Shown here: one piece after another, positions 40,861 to 50,215 of the stretch
How positions within the stretch are numbered: the stretch's first letter is position 1
Layout: every line of letters begins with the position of its first letter
Origin: Chthoniobacter flavus Ellin428
GTDB lineage: Bacteria > Verrucomicrobiota > Verrucomicrobiia > Chthoniobacterales > Chthoniobacteraceae
DNA: 59,208 bases
Direction of reading: 5' to 3'
Assembly: GCF_000173075.1 (NCBI RefSeq)
Contig: NZ_ABVL01000033.1
Coordinates: 1-59,208, forward strand
Translations under genes and position numbers: made by a program
The notes under the pieces: model-generated
Seen by the model: the letters and a program-made list of their open reading frames with translations, nothing else
Told to the model about the DNA's origin: nothing
The model's database searches: none

Positions 40861-41869
40861 TTTTCGCGCCGCGCTGCATCGCGGACTGGCCATTCCCGCG
40901 CATCCCCTCGCGCTCAACGCGGCGCGCCAGCTCGATGAACGTCGCCAGCGGGCCCTGAGCCGCTACTACATCGCCGCGGGAGCCGGCGGGCTGGCGGTGG
41001 GCGTACACACAACTCAGTTCGCGATTCGCCATGCGAAGGTGGGCTTGTTCGAGCCGGTTTTATCGCTGGCCAAGGAGGAGATGGATCGGGCGAGCCATCC
41101 CCTGGTGCGCATCGCGGGAGTGTGCGGCGAAACCAGACAGGCCATCACCGAGGCGGAGCTGATTCGCGGGCTGGGCTATCATGCCGGCTTGCTCAGTCTG
41201 GCCGCCATGAAGCACGCGGCTCCTGACGAACTCATCGCGCACTGCCGGGCCGTCGCGGAGGTCATTCCGGTGATCGGCTTCTACCTTCAGGGCAGCGTGG
41301 GTGGAGGCGTGCTGTCCCACGCCTTCTGGCAGCGCTTTGCGGAAATCGAGAATGTCGTCGCCATCAAGATCGCGCCGTTCAATCGCTACCAGACGCTCGA
41401 CGTCGTGCGCGCGGTGATGGAAGTCGGTCGCGACGACATCGCGCTTTACACGGGCAACGATGACAACATTGTCGCCGACTTGCTCACCCCGTACCGGATC
41501 GCGGGGAAGGAACGCCGCCTCGTCGGCGGCTTGCTTGGCCATTGGTCCGTGTGGACAAAGTGCGCGGTGGCACTGCTCGAGCGCTGCCGGAATGCCGAGG
41601 TCACGCCGGACCTGCTGCGCCTGGGGGTGGAGGTCACCGACAGCAATGCGGTGTTGTTCGATGCCGCGAACGATTTCCGCGGCTGCATCGCGGGCCTGCA
41701 TGAGGTGCTGCGACGCCAGGGCCTGCTCGAAGGCATCTGGTGCCTGGACGAGGGCGAAGGATTGAGCCGCCACCAGCGCGAGGAGATCGACCGCGTCTGC
41801 GCGGCCTATCCGCACTTGAACGATGACGACTTCGTCGCCACGCATCGCGACGATTGGTTGAAACCATAA
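40847..41869 (+). CDS. DHDPS/NAL family aldolase
   Basis: 340 residues from ATG 40847 (MDGFDFRAALHRGLAIPAHP); this start overlaps the previous gene by 14 bp and suits translational coupling. A TIM-barrel class I aldolase: Tyr146 in GFYLQGSVGG and Schiff-base Lys174 in VAIKIAPFNRYQ have the spacing of 28 seen in DHDPS. In this context it more probably cleaves a 2-keto-3-deoxy sugar acid than makes dihydrodipicolinate. The N-terminal GxTG-type pyruvate motif is replaced by GVHTTQF. Confidence 0.87.
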   Translation: MDGFDFRAALHRGLAIPAHPLALNAARQLDERRQRALSRYYIAAGAGGLAVGVHTTQFAIRHAKVGLFEPVLSLAKEEMDRASHPLVRIAGVCGETRQAITEAELIRGLGYHAGLLSLAAMKHAAPDELIAHCRAVAEVIPVIGFYLQGSVGGGVLSHAFWQRFAEIENVVAIKIAPFNRYQTLDVVRAVMEVGRDDIALYTGNDDNIVADLLTPYRIAGKERRLVGGLLGHWSVWTKCAVALLERCRNAEVTPDLLRLGVEVTDSNAVLFDAANDFRGCIAGLHEVLRRQGLLEGIWCLDEGEGLSRHQREEIDRVCAAYPHLNDDDFVATHRDDWLKP

Positions 41870-41882
41870 TGCACCCACCCAA

Positions 41883-43634
41883 ATGATCCGCCTGTTCACC
41901 CTGATTTCGTGGGCCTGCCTGACGCTTCTCGAGGCCAGTAATTTATACGCCGCGGCCCCGGCGGAGGAGCTGCGCTTCAAGGAAAAATTTGTGGCCGCGA
42001 TGCCGGGCCGGGTCCGGGAACTCCTCAAGGTCTACGACCCGGCGACCGGCCACTTCGATGGCAAGGTATGGGAATGCCGGGACCAGAACCGAATGTATGC
42101 CCTGGCCGTGGCTTACGCGACGCCCGGCCAGCCATGCCACAAGGATCCCAAGCTTCTGGCCGTGATCGTGAAGGCGGGCGATGCGCTCATCGAGGCCATG
42201 GACAGCGAAGGAGCGTGGGTCTATCGCAAGAAGGATGGCAGCACTTGGGGTATGATCCGCTCGCCCTGGGTCTATGCGCGCTGGATCATGACCTTCGCGT
42301 TGATCGGCGACGACATGCCGCCGGAGCGACGCGAGGCCTGGCAGCAAGCCCTGACCTTGGGCTTCACGGCCATTGCCCGCAACGACCTGAAAGAGGTCCA
42401 CAACATTGCCTCTTTCCGTGCGATGGGACTCTACCAGGCCGGACTCACGCTCGGCCGTCCCGAGTGGTGCCGCCAGGCTGCCGACTTTCTCCTGAAGGTG
42501 GTCGCCGCACAGTTCGAGGGCGGTTATTGGAAGGAAGGGGGCGGGCCGCTGGTGGTGGAATACAATGCCGTCTATGTCGAGGCCCTGGGCCACTACTACG
42601 CCATGTCGCATGATCGCCGCGTGCTGCCGGCCTTGGAGAAGGCCGCCGCCTACCATACCCACTTCACCTACCCCGACGGGAGAAGTGTCGAAACACTCGA
42701 CCAGCGGAATCCCTTCAGCCCGGTCGTCCCCCTGGGCAATGTGGGATTCAGCTTTTCACCCGTGGGCCGGGCCTGGCTCCAGCAGCAGTGGGCCAGGGAG
42801 CCGAAGATCGCCAGGGATGCGGACCTCATGGCCGCGATGGTCCATCATGGTGAAGAGGGGCCGATGACTCCGCTGCCGGCCCAAGACACATTCATCCTTC
42901 CAGAGGCAGGCGTGCCCAAAGCAGCCACCATTCGTCGCGATGGCTGGTTCGTCGCGCTCTCGGCTTTCACCACGCCGGTCGCCAATGTGCGCTGGCATCA
43001 GGACCGGCAAAATCTGATCAGCATCTACCACGACAAGACCGGCCTCCTCCTCGGTGGCGGTAACACCAAGCTCCAGCCGGCGTGGAGCAATTTCACGGTC
43101 GGCGATCCCAGTCTCCTGGTCCATCAGCCCGGCGACACAAATCCCAATTTCATTCCCCCGGCGGGGCGACTATTTCACGTTCCCTCAGATGCCCAGCTCG
43201 TTGAAGGCCCCGAACCAGGACTCGACTTGACCTACGGCCCGGAGCAGTGCCGCCTGCGCGTCCGCTGGGTCGCACCGCAGACGATTGCGTATCAAGTCGA
43301 GACGACCCTCACGTCTGGATTGCCGGTGGCTGCGCACCTCACGCTCCTGCCGAAGATCGGCAAAACCCTGACAAATGGCAGCGGGCAAACGGCCGTGCTC
43401 GATAATGCTCCGCTGGAATGGTCGGCCCGGGAACTTGCTGGGCAACTCCGCTATTCCGGCTGCCAACTGACACTGCCTGCCACAGCCACACTCGCCTGGC
43501 CGAAGCTGCCGCACAACCCTTACGTCAAAGACGGCCACGCCGAACCGGCCGAAGGGCGAATCGTGATTACCCTGCCCTTCGACGCTCAACACACGCGCTA
43601 CGAGGTGCTCATCGAAATCCCGGCCAACAATTAG
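41883..43634 (+). CDS. Secreted alpha/alpha-toroid protein, polysaccharide-lyase-like
   Basis: 583 residues. Signal peptide at the start (MIRLFTLISWACLTLLEASN, then LYAAAP). Residues about 30-330 are helical with the arrangement of heparinase/PL8-type toroids: CRDQNRMYALAVAYATPGQP, SPWVYARWIMTFALIGDDMP and VVEYNAVYVEALGHYYAMSH. The C-terminal part is beta-rich (ATIRRDGWFVALSAFTTPVA) like the sandwich domain of such lyases. It would act on an acidic polysaccharide outside the cytoplasm and feed the two enzymes encoded before it. 13 bp after the aldolase gene, so the three form an operon. Confidence 0.8.
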   Translation: MIRLFTLISWACLTLLEASNLYAAAPAEELRFKEKFVAAMPGRVRELLKVYDPATGHFDGKVWECRDQNRMYALAVAYATPGQPCHKDPKLLAVIVKAGDALIEAMDSEGAWVYRKKDGSTWGMIRSPWVYARWIMTFALIGDDMPPERREAWQQALTLGFTAIARNDLKEVHNIASFRAMGLYQAGLTLGRPEWCRQAADFLLKVVAAQFEGGYWKEGGGPLVVEYNAVYVEALGHYYAMSHDRRVLPALEKAAAYHTHFTYPDGRSVETLDQRNPFSPVVPLGNVGFSFSPVGRAWLQQQWAREPKIARDADLMAAMVHHGEEGPMTPLPAQDTFILPEAGVPKAATIRRDGWFVALSAFTTPVANVRWHQDRQNLISIYHDKTGLLLGGGNTKLQPAWSNFTVGDPSLLVHQPGDTNPNFIPPAGRLFHVPSDAQLVEGPEPGLDLTYGPEQCRLRVRWVAPQTIAYQVETTLTSGLPVAAHLTLLPKIGKTLTNGSGQTAVLDNAPLEWSARELAGQLRYSGCQLTLPATATLAWPKLPHNPYVKDGHAEPAEGRIVITLPFDAQHTRYEVLIEIPANN

Positions 43635-43686
43635 ACAGTGTTCACGAATTAGATAGCGCCCTCTATTTCAACCAAGCGGAGTCAAA

Positions 43687-43736
43687 GACCTCCGGCAAAG
43701 CCGGAGGCTTGAGATTGTGAGCCGCTCAAAGCGGCA
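43687..43736 (+). terminator. Two adjacent hairpins after the lyase operon
   Basis: cctccggc-aaa-gccggagg (43689-43707) and gccgct-caa-agcggc (43721-43735). Neither is followed by a clean T-run, so factor-independent termination is uncertain; the pair may equally be a structured repeat. They lie 53-100 bp past the stop codon. Confidence 0.5.
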
Positions 43737-43835
43737 GTTTCAATTTAGCGTTTCGGTGGTTGTTCCAGTTTCTGGTTGGTCACGCCTGGCGACTCGAGTT
43801 GGAATTCGCCGAAGTCCCCGCCGTCTGGAGGGCTG

Positions 43836-44993
43836 CTACTCCACCTTCGCCTGCCCCACATCGATGTCGATGCGCGGACGCCCCCCTTTGGCAATCAGGC
43901 AGCGGGTGATCACGCCCGAAATCGTGCGCTCCGAGCCGACCGAAAGCTTCTCGGCAGCGGTCGGGTTCTCTTCTGTGAACCTCACCCACATCCACACCGC
44001 GATACGTGCGCCGTTCCAAGTCGTAGCAGGAATGTCCGACACGTGGACCAGGAACTCTTTCGGTTTGCTGATTTCCGGGCGCGCTTCATCGATCTTCACC
44101 CGGAACCGAGCGGGCTTCCCCTTCACGTTTTTCGAAAAATAGTCGGCAAGTTCGGCGGCCCCTTCTTGGCGGGTAGCTTCGTCTTTCACCTTCTCCAAAG
44201 CTTCCGCCGGTGCGGAATTCATGACCTGTTCCAACGAGCCAAATGTGCCGGGCGGCAAACTCGGCTGCGGAGGTTGGTTCACCGGCTTGGGCTGGGTTGG
44301 CTGGATCGGGGGCAGTGGCAGTTGTTTGGCCACTGCTGGTGGCAAAGGCGTCGCCTGCGGAGCGGGTGTGGCGGTGGGTGCCACCGTAGGCGGTGTCGGC
44401 TCGTCCCCGGCGATCTTGCTCGGTTCACGAACCTCTACGTCATCGATCTGCACGCTTCCGGACCCCAGCAGCGTCGCGATGTTCAATTCCCGGAGGTCGT
44501 TGGTTGCCGTCGCCCGAGTATAGAGGATGCGGTAGCTTCGCCAACTTCCATCCGCTGGCAGGTCCCGATTCCAGATAATGGAGCCGCCACCATGTTGGTG
44601 CATCGAGATGCGCAGGCCCGGCCCCGTGTAGTTGATCGCACGTGCGCGAAAGACCACCTCTACCTGCTGAAGCTGGCGCAAATGGAATTCCTGCTTGAGG
44701 TCCTTCATCCGGCTTTTCGAAGCTTCGATCTCGCAAACGCGATTACCGTCCGGCAAAAGGACGATCTTACCGTCGCCCCTCCAGATTTGCATCCCCGCCT
44801 CGAAGCCGCCGTTGCTAATGAGATTGTTCGGAGTATCCGCCGCCAGACCGGAAAAACCGAGGAACAGAATTGCCCCAAAGAATCGGGCTGCCCGAAAGAC
44901 CAACCCCTGGCTATTGGGAGTTCGGGCCATGAAAGGAAAAACCTTGGGGAGACTTTCTTTAAATGCGGATTTCCCAAACGGACTGTTGTTCAT
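43836..44993 (-). CDS. Exported protein with CBM-like domain and proline-rich linker
   Basis: 385 residues from ATG 44993 (MNNSPFGKSAFKESLPKVFP); another ATG at 44930 is possible. A hydrophobic signal (FRAARFFGAILFLGFSGLAA) is followed by a carbohydrate-binding-type jelly roll with NLISNGGFEAGMQIWRGDG and VQIDDVEVREP, as in CBM4/DUF642-like modules. A Pro-rich linker (PTPPTVAPTATPAPQATPLP) leads to a C-terminal domain ending RPRIDIDVGQAKVE. It shares architecture with the protein at 36183-37280. Probably a cell-envelope glycan-binding protein. The frame continues open upstream of 44993 but without coding character. Confidence 0.72.
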   Translation of the reverse strand: MNNSPFGKSAFKESLPKVFPFMARTPNSQGLVFRAARFFGAILFLGFSGLAADTPNNLISNGGFEAGMQIWRGDGKIVLLPDGNRVCEIEASKSRMKDLKQEFHLRQLQQVEVVFRARAINYTGPGLRISMHQHGGGSIIWNRDLPADGSWRSYRILYTRATATNDLRELNIATLLGSGSVQIDDVEVREPSKIAGDEPTPPTVAPTATPAPQATPLPPAVAKQLPLPPIQPTQPKPVNQPPQPSLPPGTFGSLEQVMNSAPAEALEKVKDEATRQEGAAELADYFSKNVKGKPARFRVKIDEARPEISKPKEFLVHVSDIPATTWNGARIAVWMWVRFTEENPTAAEKLSVGSERTISGVITRCLIAKGGRPRIDIDVGQAKVE

Positions 44994-45203
44994 GGGTTCG
45001 AAGGGTTGGACCGGGATGATTCTCTGGTATCGAGTTAATAGTTCAACCCGATTCGTCTCGGTTTGCAGGCTGTTTCTGGCCCCTTTTCGGGGGCTTTGCT
45101 TGCGCGCCCACGGGTGCGACGCTGCGATCTGCCCTCTTGGTTGAATAGGAGAACACCTATTGGGTGGCGATCCAGGTGATGTGGCGAGAACTGCTCTGGC
45201 TGA

Positions 45204-45668
45204 AAAGAGACTTGTGAAAGCGCAGCCAACAGCAACGACGCCCAAAGATCGGAAGCGCTATCCGGCCCAAAATCCCTGGGTGCCATTTCTACCACCGTTA
45301 CGGATGGGTTTTTCTATCCAGACGCCAAGAAGGAGGGCGTTTATCACTTCGAGTCAGAATATCGGACTGAACACTTCGATATTTCGGGTCAGGCATTTCT
45401 CACAGCGTCCGGGGTTTATCTACCAGAAATTCCCGGCCTTAGCAGAGTCGATATGCGCGTGATCGACGGCCAACCCGAAATCCGCGAGAAGGACGCGGAT
45501 CAGATTCAGGCGATCCTTACCGCGCATGGCCCTGGCGTTCAGGTTTTCAGAGCGGCAGATACGAGCTTGTTTTACGTCCGTAGCACGGGCGAGACACGCG
45601 CCCGGAAGATTACAATAGAAAGCGAACAGGGAGACTCAGTGATCATATGGCGGAATCTTCCCGAATAG
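45204..45668 (+). pseudogene. Headless ORF, truncated hypothetical gene
   Basis: The frame is open from just after a TGA at 45201-45203 to the stop at 45668 (155 codons) and looks coding throughout (DGFFYPDAKKEGVYHFESEY, FLTASGVYLPEIPGLSRVDM). There is no ATG until 45453, in the middle of it, and no signal peptide. Either the 5' end has been lost or the gene starts at 45453 and yields 71 residues. Not recognised. Confidence 0.5.
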
Positions 45669-46183
45669 CGCCCAACGAAGCGCTGCGAACTCCTCCAGGA
45701 CGTCATGCCAGTGTTTCCCTCAGAACCCACCACGCAGCAGCCCTGCCGTCCCTCCGCAGTCGCTGACTGCCTCGGGCGTTACAGTGAGCGCCTCCAGCGG
45801 TTTTGAGGCAAGCTCATCCGCCATCGCTTCGCATGGCTCCTGAGGTAGGATTGACCCCGCGATCCCATAGGTCCATCCGGGGAGCGCCTCCGGCGGCCTT
45901 GGGGCAAGCTCATCCGCCATCGCTTCGCATGGCTCCTGAGGTAGGATTAACCCCACGATCCCGTAGGTTCATCCAGTGAGCGCCTCCGGCGGTTGGGCGG
46001 CAAGCTCATCCGCATGGCTCCTGAGGTAGGATTAACCCCACGGTCCCGTAGGTTCATCCGGTAAGCGCCTCCGGCGGTTGGGCGGCAAGCTCATCCGCAT
46101 GGCTCCTGAGGTAGGATTAACCCCACGGTCCCGTAGGTTCATCCGGTAAGCGCCTCCGGCGGTTTTGAGGCAAGCTCATCCGG
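45669..46183. repeat. Tandem units carrying the tRNA-Asn 3' end
   Basis: Five units start at 45788, 45884, 45980, 46065 and 46150. The first two are 96 bp and the next two 85 bp (an 11-bp block catcgcttcgc is missing). Each has gcgcctcc, ggcaagctcatccg and then tggctcctgaggtaggatt, which is the exact complement of the last 19 bases of tRNA-Asn including CCA. In the fifth unit this block continues into the intact tRNA. The units therefore look like repeated copies of the tRNA tail. 45669-45787 has no feature. Confidence 0.9.
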
Positions 46184-46258
46184 TGGCTCCTGAGGTAGGA
46201 TTCGAACCTACGACCAATCGGTTAACAGCCGATCGCTCTACCACTGAGCTACTCAGGA
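46184..46258 (-). tRNA. tRNA-Asn (anticodon GUU)
   Basis: A complete cloverleaf on the minus strand. Acceptor TCCTGAG pairs with CTCAGGA, the D-arm is TAGCTCAGTGGTAGAGC, the anticodon stem-loop is CGGCTGTTAACCG with GTT in the loop, and the T-arm holds TAGGTTCGAATCCTA. The 3' CCA is encoded at 46186-46184; the discriminator is G. Its 3' end adjoins the tandem tails. Confidence 0.96.
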
Positions 46259-46399
46259 CTTTCCGGGTTGCGAAGGGGCGGTATGAATGCCTCACTCGGT
46301 TGGGTCCGGCAACCTTTTTTTTGGGAAAATTTAAGCCGCCATTTGGAACCACTTCCGATATCAATCGGACCGCCCCTCACCCACGAGTCGCGAAACGAT

Positions 46400-46690
46400 G
46401 TCGCCTTCATGAAAACGGCGCTGCCTGCTCACCAGTTCGCCTGCATTGACAAGAGGCTTTACGCCTTCGGTGATTGCGCCCGACAAGGCACGCCGAAGGC
46501 CGGCGTCTTCGCCGGGGGTGCCGCGCGGGCCGTCGCCGCCGCCCTGATTGCGCGCTTGCCGAAACGAGGAGGTTCCGGTGACTCACCAGGAAACCGGTTC
46601 GTGCTACATCGAGTTCGGAGCTGGTCGGATCGGCCGGGTTGATGTGGACTTTTTCTCTGATCATTACGTTCTCGCTGGGGTTTTCACCCA
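46400..46690 (+). pseudogene. Frameshifted C-terminal remnant of an FAD-dependent oxidoreductase
   Basis: One frame gives LYAFGDCARQGTPKAGVFAG followed by GAARAVAAALIARL, which is the FAD-binding end (GD..., LPKAGVFA) of sulfide:quinone-oxidoreductase-like proteins. Around 46570-46600 the similarity moves to the next frame: GSCYIEFGAGRIGRVDVDFF and SDHYVLAGVF, matching the following part of that family. No upstream part of the protein is present. It is a decayed tail. The remaining sequence between tRNA-Asn and the TolC gene (46259-46400) is unremarkable. Confidence 0.6.
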
Positions 46691-46707
46691 GCGCGGGCAC
46701 ACCGCAC

Positions 46708-48208
46708 TTAGTCCACAGGATCCGTATCCAGCAACGCCCCACCACCAGCCGAATCCTCGGTAAAGACAAGCTGGACGTTGGTCGTCGTCCGGAAGACGAC
46801 GACGGGCTTCGGTCCCTGCTGCTTGGATCCAATTCCCGGCGTGCTACCCGAGGCTTCCGTGGAAGCATTCCGGGTCGGCACCACATTCTTGGAAATCATC
46901 TCCTTCCCCTTTCCTCGCCTGGTCGAAGCGGGCTCGAGGTAAGCGGCGCCGACGGTGTCACGGATCAAACGGCCACCGAAAAAGAGCAAACGATAGGAGA
47001 GAAGCGCACGATCGTGCACTTCGTCTTCGATGCGAATGGACGCGGAGATCACTTCATTCTGAATATCGAGCAGGCTCAAAAGCGGTCGCGAGCCGAGGTC
47101 GAACTGCTCCTGATACAGCTTCACGGTCTTGTCCAGGCTGTTGGCGTAGTCGCGAATCAATTTGAGCCGCTGATCGATGCTCCGATAATCCTGCCACCGC
47201 GCATTGATGTCCTGGTTGAGGAGGACCAGCGTTTCTTCGATGATGGCAATCTGCCGATCGATATCCGCCGTGGCTTGCTGGACTTCGCCTTTCCGTTTTC
47301 CTCCATCGAGGATGTCCCAACTGCCAACGATGAGGATGCTCGCATCGTTGTCTCTTCCCTTGGTTCCGTAGACGTCCTGTCCAAGGCCCGCCGCGCCCTC
47401 GAGGTAAAACCGCGGGTAGTATTTCTTGAGCAGCGCCTTTTTCTCCAGCTCCGCGGCTTCGCGTTGCTTCAGCGTCGCAAGATAGTGGAAGTTCTGCGTG
47501 GGATCGATTTCCCGGAGGGAGTTCACCTCCGGCACGTCCGGCATGGACAAGTGCGCCGGCGGATTGTGTCCCACCCACCGGGTGAAAGCGGCTTCAGCCT
47601 GATGCAACGCCAGTTCGCGCTCGAGGACGAGCGTGCGGGCCAGATTGTAGCGCGCTGAGGACAGCTCGATGTCGGCCTGGTTGCCCGCCGCCTCCGCCCG
47701 CTTTTTAGCCAGGTCCAGCACCTTCTGGTGCGCCGCCACACTTTGCTTCGCGAGTTCGATCTGCTTCCGCGCGCGAACCACATCCAGATAAGCCTCGACG
47801 ATCCCGATCGCCGTGCTCTCCCGCTGGGCCTTGTCCAGCAACTCTTTGGCCACCACCCGCTGTTTGGCGTCCTGCCAACGGTTCCAGAAGTATCCACCAT
47901 CCCAAAGGTGCTGCCTCCCTAAAACGGAACCTCGTCGGTTCATGAGGGTATCGCCTTCGGCACCCGCCGCCACCTGGTCATGCATCGCCGCACCAAACCG
48001 GCCTTCGATCGAAAGCTGGGGTAACAGGTCCGCTTTCACCGTCTTAGCGAATCCCTGGGCTTCTGTGACATCCGCGTGAACTTTATCGATCACGGGGTCA
48101 TGAGCCAGGGACTGAATAATTGCCCTCGTTGAGGGTTGTTTGAGCGACGACAGGTGTCGACAGACATGCGACAGAGACCGCCCACATTACACACAGGTTC
48201 CTTTGCAT
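46708..48208 (-). CDS. TolC-like outer-membrane efflux protein (one-base frameshift near start)
   Basis: A 461-codon frame starts only at MIDKVHADVTEAQGFAKTVK (48093), inside the first TolC helix. The missing N-terminus is found one frame over from ATG 48208: MQRNLCVMWAVSVACLSTPV then VAQTTLNE, a signal peptide and the first TolC residues. They join as TLNE-IIQSLAHDPVIDKV if one of the three C at 48123-48125 is removed. The body has typical TolC content (VVRARKQIELAKQSVAAHQK, DLGSRPLLSLLDIQNEVIS). With HlyD and ABC genes nearby it would form the outer-membrane pore of a type I secretion system. The C-terminal 80 residues are Ser/Gly-rich. Confidence 0.87.
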
Positions 48209-49240
48209 GACACTAGGATCATGCAAATCCCTGACGTCCGGCAAGCATTTAATATACGATAGTCTACATTTCGGCAGGGTCCGTCTTCGTGGCAGCGGAT
48301 GCCGTGGCACATATCTACCTTTTGTAAAGCTATTTATTTCAGTCTCAGTCCCACAACTGGTTGCAAGGCAAACCACACCGGGCCAGTGTATGGATTCGCT
48401 GAGGGCTCACCCGCAAAGTTATGCCGGGGCGATGCGCGGAACGGTGTCTTTCTCACGGTTAGAATTAGCTAGCTTCCGCAGCAGCCGGGCAACGCACCGA
48501 AAGCGGGTGACCGCCCACTAACATTCTAGGTTCCGTTTACGAATTCGCAGTGTGCCGCTGTGCCGGCGGCGGGACATACCCCGGAGGGGCATCATAAATT
48601 AGCCGGTGGCATAAGCCACCGGAACCGTCGCCCCTCTTCTCCACCCCGGCAGGGGTGGCGCAACGAAAGTACGCAAACGGTTCAGCTCGCGCCCATTCCG
48701 CCGACCCTCCGGGGCGAAGGCCATTTGGTTCGAGATCCGGTGGCTTACGCCACCGGCTAATTTATGGCGTCCCTCCGGGACGCGTCTGCCGTTGCGCTCC
48801 TTCGAAATTCGTAAACAACAACCTAATGCAATCAGGCGAAGCAGAAACGACAACGGCGCTGACCCGCGGACCGTTCGCAGCAATAGCAGGCCGAAATGCG
48901 GAGGCACCCGTATTCGCGGCTCAGGTCAGGGATTAGGGGGAGCCGCTTCCTTCTGGGCTGCGATGCATGGGAAAACGCCTAATCATTGTTTTATCCTAAT
49001 CATTAGGAAAGATAATCCAAATCACAGACGTATGACTACGCTGCGCCGGTATCAGTGTTGTCAGAGAAATTATTTTCAAACGCCGCCGAAATTGGGGTTC
49101 TACCCTATAGAAATGGCGCTAAAATAATTTTCCCCTCTTCGTTGACGGAAGGGGAAGTCTGTGCGAAACGAGGCACCGCTTTTCGTCCGGGAATGTGGCA
49201 CAGTTAATGCCTATTGCTCGGACAGCATTTCCTAAAATTG
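48209..49240. repeat. Long gene-free region with GCCGGTGG inverted repeat
   Basis: No gene visible over 1 kb. At 48594-48765 two arms are perfect or nearly so: taaattagccggtggcataa with gccaccgg facing ccggtggcttacgccaccgg with ctaattta, nested in ccccggagggg/ccctccgggac blocks. A CCTAAT-C-ATTAGG palindrome (48995-49007) with a second cctaatcatt at 48978 stands upstream of the protease gene and could be an operator. The rest is AT-richer than its surroundings and probably holds divergent promoters. Confidence 0.65.
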
Positions 49241-50194
49241 ATGCAACTTTTCAAACTTACCGTGCGATCCATAGCCGTTATTATTATTGCGCTCAACGTG
49301 GGCTCGACGAGCTTCGGGATGGTAAACAATTTGCCCAGTTCGCAAGCGGCGAAGAGCGGCCATGTCGAGCGGCAGGCGGAGGGTTTGAACCGCGTCATTA
49401 GTTCTGAATTGGCCAGCGTGGGCGCTTTCCCTTACTGGAAACACGTGGGCACGGTCGGTATGGGCAGCGGCGTTTATCTGGGCGACGGCTTCGTCCTGAC
49501 CAGCACTCATGTCGGTTGCTATCCCTTCTGCCTGGGTGACGGCACCCACTATGAGCCTGACTACGCGAGTTGGACGGTGCTGAAGAACAGCGACGGGAGC
49601 CGAAGTGATCTCGCTCTTTTCCGGGTTCATGTGCCGGCCTCGTCCAGTCTAGCCAAGCTCGGCCGGATCGTCCTCGGTGCCTCCCATCAGGCGGACAGCC
49701 CGGTTCTCTTGCTCGGCAATGGCTACACCCAGAGCGAGCAACCGATGACCTTTTCGATCAATGGCAAAGCCTTCGGCGTTCTGGGCTATCGCATCGAACC
49801 GCGTCGCAATACGGCTTGGGGCCTCAATCGCGCCAGCCAGGAGCTCGATCAGCCCGTCGAAACCGGCAAGGCTCTTTTAACCCATTGCTTCACCACTCAG
49901 TTCGACCGCACCTTCTTCGCCGGCCAGGCGGCCGACGGGGACTCCGGCGGCGCGGCGTTTGCCTACAATCTGGAGCAACACCGCTGGGAGCTCGTGGGCT
50001 GCATCATCGCCGTTTCGCAACAGCGGGCCAACGTGGCCTTTGGCAACCACACCTTCCTGGGTGAGCTGGGCGCTTATGCTTCGCAGATTCCGGGCATGCC
50101 CGCCAATGCAACGGTGGGCGCGATGGCGGCGGATTCGCAAAAGGCGCCCATCCAGGCTCATCCCGCTTCGATCACGGCGGTCAGCACGAAGTAA
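49241..50194 (+). CDS. Secreted trypsin-like serine protease
   Basis: 317 residues from ATG 49241; a TTG at 49214 is an alternative start. A signal peptide or anchor is present (MQLFKLTVRSIAVIIIALNV). The catalytic triad is visible: His90 in VLTSTHVG, Asp123 in SDLALFRV and Ser235 in GDSGGAAF, the classic S1 motif. It lies on the opposite strand between the TolC and HlyD genes of the type I secretion locus. It could cut the exported adhesin or serve elsewhere; the sequence only gives the position. The C-terminus is Ala/Pro-rich. Confidence 0.88.
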   Translation: MQLFKLTVRSIAVIIIALNVGSTSFGMVNNLPSSQAAKSGHVERQAEGLNRVISSELASVGAFPYWKHVGTVGMGSGVYLGDGFVLTSTHVGCYPFCLGDGTHYEPDYASWTVLKNSDGSRSDLALFRVHVPASSSLAKLGRIVLGASHQADSPVLLLGNGYTQSEQPMTFSINGKAFGVLGYRIEPRRNTAWGLNRASQELDQPVETGKALLTHCFTTQFDRTFFAGQAADGDSGGAAFAYNLEQHRWELVGCIIAVSQQRANVAFGNHTFLGELGAYASQIPGMPANATVGAMAADSQKAPIQAHPASITAVSTK

Positions 50195-50215
50195 TTCAAA
50201 CGGAAGGGATCGAGC

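Noticed and set aside
45788..46183. Tandem units as a CRISPR array
   Set aside because: Units are adjacent copies without unique spacers, and the conserved part is a tRNA tail; no cas genes.
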